A stretch of 64,000 nt of DNA from Salipaludibacillus daqingensis. Lineage in GTDB: Bacteria > Bacillota > Bacilli > Bacillales > Salisediminibacteriaceae. The stretch covers positions 248,001 through 312,000 of the forward strand of contig NZ_JARZHF010000001.1 of assembly GCF_029891575.1 (NCBI RefSeq). The letters run 5' to 3'. A model generated the notes under the pieces. That model did no database searches. It was not told the DNA's origin and saw only the letters and a program-made list of their open reading frames with translations. Shown here one piece after another: positions 26,959 to 36,128 of the stretch; position 1 is the stretch's first letter, and the number at the start of each line of letters is the position of its first letter. The position numbers and the translations under genes were made by a program.

Positions 26959-28046
26959 TATTTTTCCCCCTCTTTATAAAATACAAATTTCACATCATCA
27001 CCTATTCGTTCCATTGATTTAATTTCCAACCTTGGTGCTTCGTTTAAGTTTGTTATACCATTACCGGAAAAAGATGAACGGGCGTTTTCCCCTCCGATCA
27101 ATATTGGAGCCATGTATTTCACAACACTTTGGAAATTATTAGAGCGAAGAAAGCTATCATTTATTTGTCCTCCACCTTCAACTAGTAAAGATGTGATGTC
27201 TTTTTCTGCTAATAACGTTAACATCGATGAAATCGAAATCATGTCATCATCCATGACAATGATTTCTACACCTAGGTCTTCTAACTCTCGTTTTTTTTGT
27301 TTATGAGCAGATCGAGTAGTAACGATCCATGTTGAAGCTTGGTTATCAGTGACTAACTTTGCGTTCAATGGCGTTCGAAGCGTTCGGTCCATCACTATTC
27401 GAATAGGGTTCTTACCACCTTGTTCTAATCTCGTTGTTAATGTTGGGTCATCTTGAATAACCGTATCAACTCCAACAAGTATAGCATCGTGCTTATGTCT
27501 TAAACGATGTCCATCTTCTCTTGCTTCATCTCCAGTAATCCATTTGCTTTCACCAGATGATGTAGCAATTTTGCCATCAATACTCGTGGCCATTTTCAAG
27601 GTTACATATGGTTTTGAGTGTTTCATATAATGAAAAAACACTCGGTTAAGCTCATCTGCTTCTTTTTGCATTATCCCTAATGTGACCGCAATTCCTGCTT
27701 TTCTCATTCGTTCAATGCCTTGCCCTGCCACTTGGGGATTAGGGTCTGTCGATGCGATATACACTTTTGATATACCTGCTTCAATAACTGCATCAGCGCA
27801 TGGTGGTGTTCTACCATGGTGTGAACACGGTTCTAATGTCACATACATCGTAGCTCCCCTTGCTTTTTCTTCAGCCATTTGAAGAGCGTGACGTTCAGCA
27901 TGCTCATGGCCTGCTTTTAAATGCGCACCTAAACCGACAATTTCACCATTGTTGACAATAACACAGCCTACAACGGGGTTCGGAGATGTTTGTCCTATTG
28001 TTTCTTTAGCCATTTTTATAGCTAGCTCCATATAGTGGTTATTCAT
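26958..28046 (-). CDS. ribD: Bifunctional riboflavin deaminase/reductase
   Basis: 362 residues. N-terminal cytidine-deaminase-like domain with zinc ligands in HAERHA and PCSHHGRTPPC; C-terminal reductase domain (KMATSIDGKIATSSGESKWI in part; VEGGGQINDSFL). First gene of the operon, with AGGAGGG upstream, following an FMN riboswitch and its attenuator. Confidence 0.96.
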   Translation of the reverse strand: MNNHYMELAIKMAKETIGQTSPNPVVGCVIVNNGEIVGLGAHLKAGHEHAERHALQMAEEKARGATMYVTLEPCSHHGRTPPCADAVIEAGISKVYIASTDPNPQVAGQGIERMRKAGIAVTLGIMQKEADELNRVFFHYMKHSKPYVTLKMATSIDGKIATSSGESKWITGDEAREDGHRLRHKHDAILVGVDTVIQDDPTLTTRLEQGGKNPIRIVMDRTLRTPLNAKLVTDNQASTWIVTTRSAHKQKKRELEDLGVEIIVMDDDMISISSMLTLLAEKDITSLLVEGGGQINDSFLRSNNFQSVVKYMAPILIGGENARSSFSGNGITNLNEAPRLEIKSMERIGDDVKFVFYKEGEK

Positions 28047-28131
28047 CGAACCCTCCTCTAAATATGAAAACGCAGTAGCAAACTTTTATTTTTTGCTTTT
28101 GATCAGCGTCATTTTCGTATGTTTTATAAAA

Positions 28132-28164
28132 ACAAAAAAACCTAAAGGGAAACACCCTTCAGGA
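28132..28164 (-). terminator. Riboflavin-operon attenuator
   Basis: On the minus strand CCTGAAGGG...CCCTTTAGG is followed by seven T. It lies between the FMN aptamer and ribD and fits transcription termination on FMN binding. Confidence 0.8.
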
Positions 28165-28315
28165 CATAGTTGCAGAATATGATTTGTGCAAAACAAGATG
28201 CTAATTTTTCACAGAAAAATCCAATATTGCTTTCGATCTGTGAAACAGATGTCTCAGAATACGTGAAGATTTCACACACGTTCCCTATGTCATCTATCAT
28301 CTTTTTTACCGTCAT

Positions 28316-28456
28316 ATCCTTCTCCCATCCAGACTTTACTGTCGGCTTTGGAGTTTCACCAAATCCACCGTTGCTAAAAGTAGCACCGGGTCACGGACTT
28401 AAAGGCTTTGCCTTATCACCGCCGGTTGGGAATTTCACCCTACCCCGAAGGAACGG
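28316..28456 (-). promoter_or_regulatory. FMN riboswitch (RFN element)
   Basis: Read on the minus strand the conserved RFN blocks appear in order: TTCGGGGTAGGGTGAAATTC, ACCGGCGGTGAT, AGTCCGTGACCCG, GGATTTGGTGAAACTCC, AAAGCCGACAGTAAAGTC and GGATGGGAGAAGGA. It controls ribD-ribE-ribBA-ribH. The open frame on the plus strand here is not a gene. Confidence 0.97.
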
Positions 28457-28512
28457 TTTATTCATTTTGTTTATTATATCACAAGAAAATACAAAAGTTT
28501 TTAAATTTGCTC

Positions 28513-28550
28513 AAAAAAAACGTCTGAAATATGAACATTTCAGACGTTTA
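28513..28550 (-). terminator. Terminator after ppiB
   Basis: AACGTCTGAAAT / ATTTCAGACGTT stem followed on the minus strand by a long T run. Confidence 0.9.
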
Positions 28551-28559
28551 AATGAAAAA

Positions 28560-28994
28560 TTATGCTTCGTATACAGTCACTTCTTGCATTGTATCTCCCG
28601 CTTTAATCCTCGGTAGAATGTCGACACCTTCCGTAACCTTACCAAATACAGTATGAACACCATCTAAATGAGGCTGAGGTTCAAGTACTAAGAAAAATTG
28701 ACTTCCTCCTGTATCTTTCCCTGCATGGGCCATAGAGAGGCTTCCCTTTTCATGTTTATGAGGGTTTCCTTTCGTTTCACATTTAATGGAATACCCTGGT
28801 CCACCCGTTCCATTACCAGTTGGACAACCTCCTTGGGCAACAAAACCTGGAATGACACGGTGGAAAGATAATCCATTGTAAAATCCATCATTAGCTAATT
28901 TTTCAAAGTTAGCAACTGTTCCTGGTGCTTCATCTGCAAAAAAGTCTATAACCACTTTCTCGCCGTTTTCAAACTTAATTTCACCTTTTTTCAT
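28560..28994 (-). CDS. ppiB: Cyclophilin-type peptidyl-prolyl isomerase
   Basis: 144 residues, close to B. subtilis PpiB. It has the cyclophilin motifs [26 protein letters not shown] and HTVFGKV. Cytoplasmic; accelerates proline isomerisation in protein folding. ATG 28994 is chosen by GGAGGT 7 nt upstream; the two upstream ATG codons in the same frame overlap the site. Single gene between rib and lysA, as in B. subtilis. Confidence 0.95.
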   Translation of the reverse strand: MKKGEIKFENGEKVVIDFFADEAPGTVANFEKLANDGFYNGLSFHRVIPGFVAQGGCPTGNGTGGPGYSIKCETKGNPHKHEKGSLSMAHAGKDTGGSQFFLVLEPQPHLDGVHTVFGKVTEGVDILPRIKAGDTMQEVTVYEA

Positions 28995-29060
28995 ATTCAT
29001 TACCTCCATTTTTTTCATTATGTATTGTACACTTTTACTATTTTACACGACTTGAGCAAA

Positions 29061-29098
29061 GAAGGAAACAAAACGAATGCTTGTTTTGTTTCCTTCAA
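29061..29098 (-). terminator. Terminator after lysA
   Basis: Perfect 14-bp stem GAAGGAAACAAAAC / GTTTTGTTTCCTTC, 8-nt loop, then TTT on the minus strand. Confidence 0.85.
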
Positions 29099-29099
29099 A

Positions 29100-30449
29100 T
29101 TATCCTTCTTTTGTAACAGTATTAGATTCTTGCCTGATTGAAACGTTTTTATACGAACGTTCATGCCTTGTTAAATCTTGAAATGTTTCTCTTTCAATGA
29201 CTAATGTATGCTCACCATTCTCCACAAAAACAACTGCAGGTCTTAAGATCCTATTATAATTATTTGCCATGGAATAACCGTAAGCACCTGTAGAGGAAAC
29301 GGCCAACAAATCGCCTTGAACAACAGGTGGAAGTGCCAGGTCCCATATAAGCATATCCCCACTTTCGCAACACTTCCCTGCTATGGAGACAACTTCTGTT
29401 TTATCTTGATCCGCTTTGTTTGCTATAATTGCTTCGTATTCTGCTTGATACAAAGCAGGACGAATATTATCTGTCATACCTCCATCAACCGAAATATATG
29501 TTCTTAAATCTGGTATATCTTTTCTGGAGCCAATCCGATATAACGTCGTTCCTGCTTCACCAACTAAAGCTCGACCTGGTTCAATCCAAATTTCTGGTAA
29601 TGGCATATTTAACTTTTCAGATTCTTCTTTTGCTGATTCTACCATTTTATCTATATACACGTGTAATGGTAGTGGATGATCATGCTCTCCATATCGTATT
29701 CCAAATCCTCCCCCAACATTTAAGACTTCAGGGTAATAATCTAGTTCTTGTTTCCATTCAGCTAACGATAAATAAATTGCTTTAACCGCTTCTTGAAATC
29801 CTTCTGCTTTAAAAATTTGCGAGCCAATATGAGAATGAACACCTTTAAGGTTTAAATATGAATGAGTTAAAATCATTTTTATTGCTTTTCTAGCTTGGCC
29901 ACTATTTAAATCAAAACCAAACTTAGAGTCTTCTTGCCCCGTTGAAATATAGTCGTGAGTATGCGCTTCTACTCCTGGAGTAATCCGAATTAATACATCC
30001 ATTTCTGTTTTCATGGATTCTGTCATAGCCATAAGCCATGATAACTCTGTGAAATTATCAACGACAATACATCCAATTTTCTCTTTCACAGCCATTTCAA
30101 GCTCATCTGGTGTTTTATTATTTCCATGAAAATGGATTCTATCAACGGGGAAATTTGCTTCTAAAGCTGTATACAGTTCTCCACCTGAACAAACGTCTAA
30201 ACTGAGACCTAATTCATCTGCTAATTCAATCATAGCAATACAACTAAATGCTTTACTCGCATATGCCACTTGATACTGAACCTGTTGTTTATCAAAGGCT
30301 TCTTGAAACTCTTTAGCTCTATTACGGATGTCTTTTACATCATATACATATAACGGTGTTCCATATTGATCGGCTAACGTATTGACGTTAACCCCTCCAA
30401 TGGTTAAATGACCGTCGTTATTCACTTCGCTTGTTCCATACAATCCCAT
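29100..30449 (-). CDS. lysA: Diaminopimelate decarboxylase
   Basis: Last step of lysine synthesis. 449 residues, fold III PLP enzyme: PLP Lys66 in YASKAFSC, HSHIGSQI, the GGGFGIRY glycine loop, EPGRALV and the active-site CCESGD from the partner subunit. AAGGAG upstream of the ATG. It sits behind a lysine riboswitch, so it is repressed by lysine. Confidence 0.96.
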   Translation of the reverse strand: MGLYGTSEVNNDGHLTIGGVNVNTLADQYGTPLYVYDVKDIRNRAKEFQEAFDKQQVQYQVAYASKAFSCIAMIELADELGLSLDVCSGGELYTALEANFPVDRIHFHGNNKTPDELEMAVKEKIGCIVVDNFTELSWLMAMTESMKTEMDVLIRITPGVEAHTHDYISTGQEDSKFGFDLNSGQARKAIKMILTHSYLNLKGVHSHIGSQIFKAEGFQEAVKAIYLSLAEWKQELDYYPEVLNVGGGFGIRYGEHDHPLPLHVYIDKMVESAKEESEKLNMPLPEIWIEPGRALVGEAGTTLYRIGSRKDIPDLRTYISVDGGMTDNIRPALYQAEYEAIIANKADQDKTEVVSIAGKCCESGDMLIWDLALPPVVQGDLLAVSSTGAYGYSMANNYNRILRPAVVFVENGEHTLVIERETFQDLTRHERSYKNVSIRQESNTVTKEG

Positions 30450-30517
30450 TATCGCTCACTCCTTGTAACCTACTATGTTAAACATCTCTTCGATAGATAA
30501 ACTAAACTGTTAAATGC

Positions 30518-30557
30518 AAAAAGGGAAATGAATGTGAAACACACTCATTTCCCTTTT
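30518..30557 (-). terminator. Lysine riboswitch terminator
   Basis: AAAAGGGAAATGA(G/A)TGTG...CACA(C/T)TCATTTCCCTTTT stem followed on the minus strand by TTTTTGC. Located between the aptamer and lysA. Confidence 0.85.
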
Positions 30558-30577
30558 GGGCCATCTTGGCAATCCAT

Positions 30578-30749
30578 CAGGATAGTGCTCCACTACATAT
30601 TGCAGTGACAGTGAGTAGTTTATTCAACTACCCCCCAGTTTACTAAAGGAAGGAACCTTTAGTTACTTCGGCAAATTGACCTTTCTATAGCTCTCATCGC
30701 TTCCTTACACTCAAGCTATGTACTGATTCTTTTTGCACCTCTACCTATT
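30578..30749 (-). promoter_or_regulatory. Lysine riboswitch (L box)
   Basis: On the minus strand the L-box blocks are present: AGAGGTGC at the 5' end (30742-30735), GCCGAAG in the core, and CACTGTCA...TGGAGCACTATC at the 3' end. A strong terminator follows before lysA. Attenuation of lysA by lysine is expected. Confidence 0.93.
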
Positions 30750-30914
30750 GTTCGTTCTATTTTAGTTAAATTAGTTTTTTTAAACAATATCATACTCTTC
30801 ATCATCCTGCAACTGTCTTCTACAATAATTGCAACGTCCACTATTATAGAGAATGAATGAAGTATTATCAATAAAAAAGATTTGTTTTCATGTTTTATTA
30901 TTTATCCGAATCAG
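30750..30914. other. Intergenic region between spoVAF and the L box
   Basis: No gene seen. The lysA promoter should be here, but I cannot fix its boxes. Confidence 0.4.
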
Positions 30915-32402
30915 TTACGTATTGCTTTGTCTTATGATATTTTTGGGATGCACAATGCTAGGTCTCTTACGTTTAATTGGAATCGCACGTCTAATGAGAA
31001 TATCTACAAATGCTTTTGGATAGAAAGGTAGAAAAGGCCACAGATAAGGCGCATTTAAAGCCTTTGATTGAACAAGCAAGATGAATAAAACGGTTGTTCC
31101 AATTACAAAACCAGGAACATTAAATAACGCAACTAAAATGATTAAAGCAAGTCGAAGCATCTTTAATGCAACTCCTAATTCATAACTTGGAGTCGCGAAC
31201 ATTCCAATTGCACCTAATGCAACATAGAGAATAACCTCAGAAACAAACAAACCAACTTCGATAGCTATTTCTCCTATTAACAATGCAGCAACAAGTCCTA
31301 GCGCTGTGGCTAAAGGCGAAGGTGTGTGTATTGCTGCCATCCTCAAAAGCTCAATACCAATTTCCGCAAAAATGATTTGTAAAAAAATAGGAACAGTAAA
31401 ATCATCGTCTTCAGGCCCAATAAATTCCAAAGTTTCAGGAAGTAATTCTGGTTGTTGAACTAGCAATAACCATAAAGGTAAGATAAACAAAGCAAACAGC
31501 ATTCCAGAAAAGCGGACCCAGCGAAAAAACGTACCAGCTATTGGTGCTTGCCGGTATTCTTCTGCATGTTGCACATGATGAAAAAATGTTGCTGGAAAAA
31601 TGATAACACTTGGGGAAGCATCAACGAATAGAATAACATGGCCTTCTAAAAGATGAGTAGCGGCCACATCTGGTCTTTCCGTATAGCGAACCATCGGAAA
31701 AGGATTAAGTCCTTGTTTAACTATAAATTCTTCCACTTCTTTATCAGCCATCGTTAGGCCGTCTATATCGATTGCTTCTAATTCTTTACGAATGATTTCG
31801 ACAAGATCAGGGTCTGCAACACCTTCAATATAAGATAGACTTAAGTCGGTCTTTGAGCGACGCCCTACTTGCATAATTTCATTCCGTAATCGTTCGTCAC
31901 GAATTCTCCTTCTCGTTAACGCCGTATTCTCAATGATGTTTTCAGTATATCCGTCACGACTACCTCTGACAACCTTCTCTGTGTCTGGTTCTTCAGGACC
32001 TCGACCTGGATAACTTCTAACATCCACTATAAGCGCTTCAGACTCACCTTCTATGAGGATGAAAATTAATCCAGACAACATTTGAGTAATCGCTTTATCT
32101 AATGTATCCGTTTCCTCCACTTGCACATGAGTGAGTCGGTTCACAATTTGATCTTTGACACTGGATTCTTTTCGTTCAACAGCATCTAAGAACATTAATT
32201 CCTTCAATAATTCAATAATATATTGAATATCACATAAACCATTCACAAAATAAAATTGTATTTCTTTATCAAAAACATATATTTTTCGTACGTCGACATC
32301 AAAACTGGTGCCAATCCCCACTCTTTTTTTTATTATACGTTCATTTTCATGTATATCTCCTGAAATAGGATGGTCAATCTTTGTTTCATCTTGGTGGCTC
32401 AC
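30915..32402 (-). CDS. spoVAF: SpoVAF, GerA-family spore membrane protein
   Basis: 495 residues. GerA-subunit-like architecture: a soluble N-terminal domain of about 290 residues (with PSVIIFPATFFHHVQHAEEY just before the membrane part) and five or so hydrophobic helices to the C-terminus. In B. subtilis it is the last gene of the spoVA operon and affects germination. GTG start with AAAGGAG 8 nt upstream; it overlaps the end of spoVAEa by 17 nt. Confidence 0.93.
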   Translation of the reverse strand: MSHQDETKIDHPISGDIHENERIIKKRVGIGTSFDVDVRKIYVFDKEIQFYFVNGLCDIQYIIELLKELMFLDAVERKESSVKDQIVNRLTHVQVEETDTLDKAITQMLSGLIFILIEGESEALIVDVRSYPGRGPEEPDTEKVVRGSRDGYTENIIENTALTRRRIRDERLRNEIMQVGRRSKTDLSLSYIEGVADPDLVEIIRKELEAIDIDGLTMADKEVEEFIVKQGLNPFPMVRYTERPDVAATHLLEGHVILFVDASPSVIIFPATFFHHVQHAEEYRQAPIAGTFFRWVRFSGMLFALFILPLWLLLVQQPELLPETLEFIGPEDDDFTVPIFLQIIFAEIGIELLRMAAIHTPSPLATALGLVAALLIGEIAIEVGLFVSEVILYVALGAIGMFATPSYELGVALKMLRLALIILVALFNVPGFVIGTTVLFILLVQSKALNAPYLWPFLPFYPKAFVDILIRRAIPIKRKRPSIVHPKNIIRQSNT

Positions 32403-32964
32403 GAAGACCGCTCCTTTCCATTATTATTTGAATAGCTTTTTTTGTGATAGGTGCTCCCACTTCAAAGTCGTCAAACCCTCCCATTTTCCCTACATCTCCA
32501 ATCCCAATAATGATTGGTTCATCATGAACATTTAACAGATCTACCGTATCCCCTCTAATTCTTTTTACTACTGTTTCTTTAATTCCAGCTTTATCCACTC
32601 CGTACTCAGTAATTTCACCAAACCGATCGACACATATATCAACGTTTGTCCAGTCGTTCGTGTCTGAATGGGCTGCAACGGCAATGATCCCTAGTACGTA
32701 TATAAATGGGGAGTTAGCAACTTCTTTCATTCGCTTTTCACCAGGTCCTGTGCCTGGAAACCCTGCATCATCAAATAAAATAATAACCGGCTCCAAAGGT
32801 GCCTCCATAATTTTTTTTATTAAAACCTCAGTCTTAACAAAACTTGGATTCCCTTTGGATAAAGATAGAAAATAACATTGAAGGGTATCAGCAGCAACTT
32901 TCACTGCATTTACGGCTGAATCATCGCCATCTGTAATGAAGATAACTTTTTTCCTTGCTGTCAT
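32386..32964 (-). CDS. spoVAEA: SpoVAEa
   Basis: 192 residues, soluble, with the family features FITDGDDSAVNAVKVAA and FDDAGFPGTGPGEKRM. It belongs to the spoVA operon in B. subtilis, between spoVAEb and spoVAF; function not clear. Here it directly follows sigF, with a candidate sigma-G promoter in the 91-bp gap, because spoVAA to spoVAEb are missing from this locus. Confidence 0.92.
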   Translation of the reverse strand: MTARKKVIFITDGDDSAVNAVKVAADTLQCYFLSLSKGNPSFVKTEVLIKKIMEAPLEPVIILFDDAGFPGTGPGEKRMKEVANSPFIYVLGIIAVAAHSDTNDWTNVDICVDRFGEITEYGVDKAGIKETVVKRIRGDTVDLLNVHDEPIIIGIGDVGKMGGFDDFEVGAPITKKAIQIIMERSGLREPPR

Positions 32965-33007
32965 ATATTCACCTTTTTTCGTCTTAACTATAACGTTCGT
33001 ACGAACT

Positions 33008-33037
33008 TAGTATGAGTGAAACATTGGAAAACAATAC
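33008..33037 (-). promoter_or_regulatory. Candidate sigma-G promoter of spoVAEa-spoVAF
   Basis: On the minus strand GTATT (33037-33033), 18 nt, then a perfect CATACTA (33014-33008). The palindrome GTTCGTACGAAC (32995-33006) covers the predicted start point. Confidence 0.5.
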
Positions 33038-33072
33038 AAAAAAAACAACTCAACATCATTCGTTGAGTTGTT
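33037..33072 (-). terminator. Terminator at the end of sigF
   Basis: AACAACTCAAC / GTTGAGTTGTT stem followed by eight T on the minus strand; the sigF stop codon is within the loop. Confidence 0.88.
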
Positions 33073-33814
33073 CTTTTAACTGATTTAAAATTTTCTTCTC
33101 TAATCGAGATACTTGTACTTGAGAAATCCCTAAACGATCAGCTACTTGTGATTGAGTCTGATCTTTATAATATCGCAGATAGATAATAAGTTTTTCTCTT
33201 TCATTGAGCTTATCGATTTCATCTCTTAATGCAATTCTTTCAAACCATTTCCCATCTTCTTTATTTGAAATTTGGTCAAGGATTGTTATTGGATCACCGT
33301 CATTTTCATATACTGTTTCATGAATAGATGCTAGTTGTCGACTGGCTTCTTGTGCAAAAACGACCTCTTCTGGTGATATATCTAATTTTTGAGCAATTTC
33401 TTGAATGGTAGGAACTCTACCTAGTGTTTTTGATAATTCATCATTCATTTTTCTAATATGATTACCGGTTTCTTTAATAGACCGACTTACTTTTACCGTT
33501 CCATCATCCCTTAGAAAACGCTGTATTTCTCCAATTATCATTGGGACGGCATATGTTGAAAATTTCACTTCATAACTTAAGTCAAATTTATCAACAGACT
33601 TGATTAAACCAATACAACCTATTTGAAATAAATCCTCCTGATCATACCCTCGATTCATAAATCTTTGCACAACAGACCATACAAGTCTTGTATTGTGTTT
33701 GACGATTCTATTTCTAGCGTCTAAATCGCCCTTCTGTGCAATAGCTATCAATCTTTTAACTTCATCGTCTTGTAAATGCTTCTGTTTTTCTTTTTTATAA
33801 TCCAAATTCGTCAT
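33056..33814 (-). CDS. sigF: Sporulation sigma factor F
   Basis: 252 residues. Forespore-specific sigma-70 factor with region 2 (GYDQEDLFQIGCIGLIKSVDKFD in part; YAVPMIIGEIQRFLRDDG), region 3 and region 4 HTH (QSQVADRLGISQVQVSRLEKKIL). It is held inactive by SpoIIAB until septation. Third gene of spoIIAA-spoIIAB-sigF, 9 bp after spoIIAB. Confidence 0.97.
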   Translation of the reverse strand: MTNLDYKKEKQKHLQDDEVKRLIAIAQKGDLDARNRIVKHNTRLVWSVVQRFMNRGYDQEDLFQIGCIGLIKSVDKFDLSYEVKFSTYAVPMIIGEIQRFLRDDGTVKVSRSIKETGNHIRKMNDELSKTLGRVPTIQEIAQKLDISPEEVVFAQEASRQLASIHETVYENDGDPITILDQISNKEDGKWFERIALRDEIDKLNEREKLIIYLRYYKDQTQSQVADRLGISQVQVSRLEKKILNQLKEQLNE

Positions 33815-33823
33815 AGGCTACCC

Positions 33824-34264
33824 TCAATTACATAAAGCTTTTTGCTTTGAGAGTCGCTTCACTAAGGTCAAGGTTGTTCCTGTCATCGGTTCTGAATCAA
33901 CTTGAACATTATCCATGAAATTTTCCATGATCGTAAAGCCCATTCCACTTCGTTCTAACTCTGGTTTCGAAGTATATAGTGGTTGTCTCGCTTCATCTAA
34001 GTCTTCTATACCACGACCTTCATCTCGAATAACTAGATGAACAGTTTCATTGATTAGCTCAACTTCTATATTAACTAATCCATCGTCATTTTCACCATAT
34101 CCGTGAATAATAGCATTCGTAACAGCCTCACTTACTACTGTTTTTATTTCCGTTAATTCATCAAGAGTTGGATCTAATTGTGTTACAAATGCACCTACTG
34201 ATACTCTTGCGAATGATTCATTCGAACTTTTCGCTGAAAAGGATAGCTCCATTCGATTTTTCAT
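33824..34264 (-). CDS. spoIIAB: Anti-sigma-F factor and serine kinase
   Basis: 146 residues. GHKL ATPase with motifs [21 protein letters not shown] and GMGFTIME. It binds SigF and phosphorylates SpoIIAA. The start overlaps the spoIIAA stop (ATGA). Confidence 0.97.
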   Translation of the reverse strand: MKNRMELSFSAKSSNESFARVSVGAFVTQLDPTLDELTEIKTVVSEAVTNAIIHGYGENDDGLVNIEVELINETVHLVIRDEGRGIEDLDEARQPLYTSKPELERSGMGFTIMENFMDNVQVDSEPMTGTTLTLVKRLSKQKALCN

Positions 34265-34614
34265 GACGCCACCCCCAAATTCAACAATGCTTCTCTTTCA
34301 TTCGTAGCAAACGTTACTATTTTAAACAAGCCTGAAAGCTCAAACAGCCGTTTTACTTGAGGTGATAAAGAACAGATAACTAATTCGCCACCAATGGAAT
34401 GAACCTTCTTATATCTACCTAACACTACGCCAAGTCCTGAACTATCCATAAATGTTAATTTTTCTAAATTCAACAGTACATGTGTCAAATGTTGTTCAGA
34501 TAGTGCTTCATCTACTCTTTCTCGCAATTTTATTGCAGTATGATGATCCAATTCACCAACAAGCCTTACGCATAAAACTTCTTCCTTTTTTTCCAAATCA
34601 ATTAATAAGCTCAT
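34261..34614 (-). CDS. spoIIAA: Anti-sigma-F antagonist
   Basis: 117-residue STAS-domain protein. The phosphorylated serine lies in the conserved [15 protein letters not shown] segment. Dephosphorylated SpoIIAA displaces SigF from SpoIIAB. First gene of the sigF operon, behind a sigma-H promoter. Confidence 0.97.
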   Translation of the reverse strand: MSLLIDLEKKEEVLCVRLVGELDHHTAIKLRERVDEALSEQHLTHVLLNLEKLTFMDSSGLGVVLGRYKKVHSIGGELVICSLSPQVKRLFELSGLFKIVTFATNEREALLNLGVAS

Positions 34615-34689
34615 GACGTTTCACTCCTTTAATATAAGTTCATTCCCCACAGTTTCCCTCTCCATGGAAACGACGGCTACGCTCAACTA

Positions 34690-34717
34690 ATTCCTTGTCA
34701 ATTTGTAAATTTCCTTC
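34690..34717 (-). promoter_or_regulatory. Sigma-H promoter of the spoIIA operon
   Basis: On the minus strand GAAGGAAAT (34717-34709), 12 nt, AAGGAAT (34696-34690): full match to the sigma-H consensus RNAGGAWWW / RNNGAAT. spoIIA is sigma-H dependent in B. subtilis. Confidence 0.75.
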
Positions 34718-34771
34718 TCTAAAACAAAACTAGTGCCTTTTCGCCAAAAGGAGTTTTCATTCGATATTATT

Positions 34772-35941
34772 TTATGATACATCACCAAATAAAACAGCAG
34801 ATGTTCGTTTCATTAACTTCCATATTGATGCTTGATCGATTGATTCCGATGCAACTAAATCATTTGAAATGATCACTTTACCGTCTTTTTCTAATTCAAC
34901 CTTCCCTAAGTAGTCACCTTGTTGCACTGGTGCTTTTACCTCATCGCTAATCGTTAATTTCTCTGTCATGCCATCGATATTTTCTCCTTTCTTCAAAAGG
35001 ATTGACAGAGGTTCTTCCATCGTCACATCCACTTCTTTTTCTTCACCTTTATCTACTCTCGCTTTTCCTAGTACATCAGAAGTTTGATAAATGGTATGAA
35101 GCTTAAATTGACTATAGGCATAATCAAACATTTCACTAATTTGATTGTTTCGTGTTTTAGGTGAAGGTGCTCCCATAACAACGGCAATCATTCTCATCCC
35201 ATCTTTATTTGCACTTGCAGTTAGGCAGTATTTCGCTTCACTTGTATATCCTGTCTTTAAACCATCTACTCCAGGATAAAATTTGACAAGTTTATTCGTA
35301 TTAACAAGCCAAAATGGATCGTCTGTATCTTCTCTTAAATAATCTTCGTAAAGACTTGTAAATTCGGTGATTTCTTCATGGTGCAATAATTCTTTTCCAA
35401 TTTGAGCTAAATCATATGCGGAAGAATAGTGATCTTCTGCAGGTAATCCATTGGAATTGACGAAGTTTGTATTTTTCAATCCTAATTCGTTCACTTTTTC
35501 ATTCATTTGATTTACAAATTCTTTTTCTGATCCGGCTAAATGTTCTGCCATTGCGACAGACGCATCATTACCAGATGCAATAGCAATCCCCTTCATCATT
35601 TCTTTTACTGTCATTTCCTCCCCTGGTTCTAAAAAAATCTGTGATCCTCCCATTGATGCTGCTCTTTCACTCGTGCGCACATTGTCATCCCATGACAACT
35701 CTCCTTTTTCAATTGCTTCCATAATTAATAGCATTGTCATCACTTTTGTCATACTAGCTGGGGGTAGAGTCTCTTGACTATTCTTTTCAAAAAGGACAGA
35801 ACCAGTATCCCTTTCCATTAATATAGCCGAAGTAGCTTCATCGGCAAATTCTTGACTCTCTTCTTCATCATTAGCTTGAGCAAATGGGGTTTGGTAGATA
35901 AATACTAGAATGGTTAAGCAAACAAAAATAACATTTTTCAA
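34772..35941 (-). CDS. dacF: Sporulation D-alanyl-D-alanine carboxypeptidase DacF
   Basis: 389 residues, S11 family. Signal peptide at 1-23; active-site S63-M-T-K66, SGN (SGNDASVAMAEH) and KTG (LKTGYTSEA). It works with DacB in tuning cortex cross-linking. TTG start with GGAGGG 7 nt upstream. Preceded by a sigma-F-type promoter and followed by spoIIAA, as in B. subtilis. Confidence 0.95.
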   Translation of the reverse strand: MKNVIFVCLTILVFIYQTPFAQANDEEESQEFADEATSAILMERDTGSVLFEKNSQETLPPASMTKVMTMLLIMEAIEKGELSWDDNVRTSERAASMGGSQIFLEPGEEMTVKEMMKGIAIASGNDASVAMAEHLAGSEKEFVNQMNEKVNELGLKNTNFVNSNGLPAEDHYSSAYDLAQIGKELLHHEEITEFTSLYEDYLREDTDDPFWLVNTNKLVKFYPGVDGLKTGYTSEAKYCLTASANKDGMRMIAVVMGAPSPKTRNNQISEMFDYAYSQFKLHTIYQTSDVLGKARVDKGEEKEVDVTMEEPLSILLKKGENIDGMTEKLTISDEVKAPVQQGDYLGKVELEKDGKVIISNDLVASESIDQASIWKLMKRTSAVLFGDVS

Positions 35942-35978
35942 TTCATATCCCTCCGGTGATCTTCATCTAAGTTCTCTT

Positions 35979-36008
35979 TATTTTCTCCAATCCAATCCTT
36001 ATTTATTC
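35979..36008 (-). promoter_or_regulatory. Sigma-F promoter of dacF
   Basis: On the minus strand GAATA (36008-36004), 15 nt, GGAGAAAATA (35988-35979). The -10 fits the sigma-F consensus GGNRANANTW fully and the -35 has one mismatch. dacF is sigma-F dependent in B. subtilis. Confidence 0.6.
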
Positions 36009-36051
36009 TTAGTAAAGGTCAAAAGTTAGAAAATATAACTTTTTTGACACA

Positions 36052-36092
36052 AAAAAAAAGCTGCCTCTACTTTATGTAGTAGAAACAACTTT
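36052..36092 (-). terminator. Terminator of the deoB-pnp-pdp operon
   Basis: On the minus strand GTTGTTTCTAC / GTAGAGGCAGC, paired with several G-T pairs, followed by a long T run. Confidence 0.7.
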
Positions 36093-36128
36093 TTTATATC
36101 ATTTTAACACTTTCAAGGTAGCCTTCAT

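Noticed and set aside
28170-28616. 148-codon open frame on the plus strand
   Set aside because: It covers the FMN riboswitch and the end of ppiB on the other strand and has no ribosome site.
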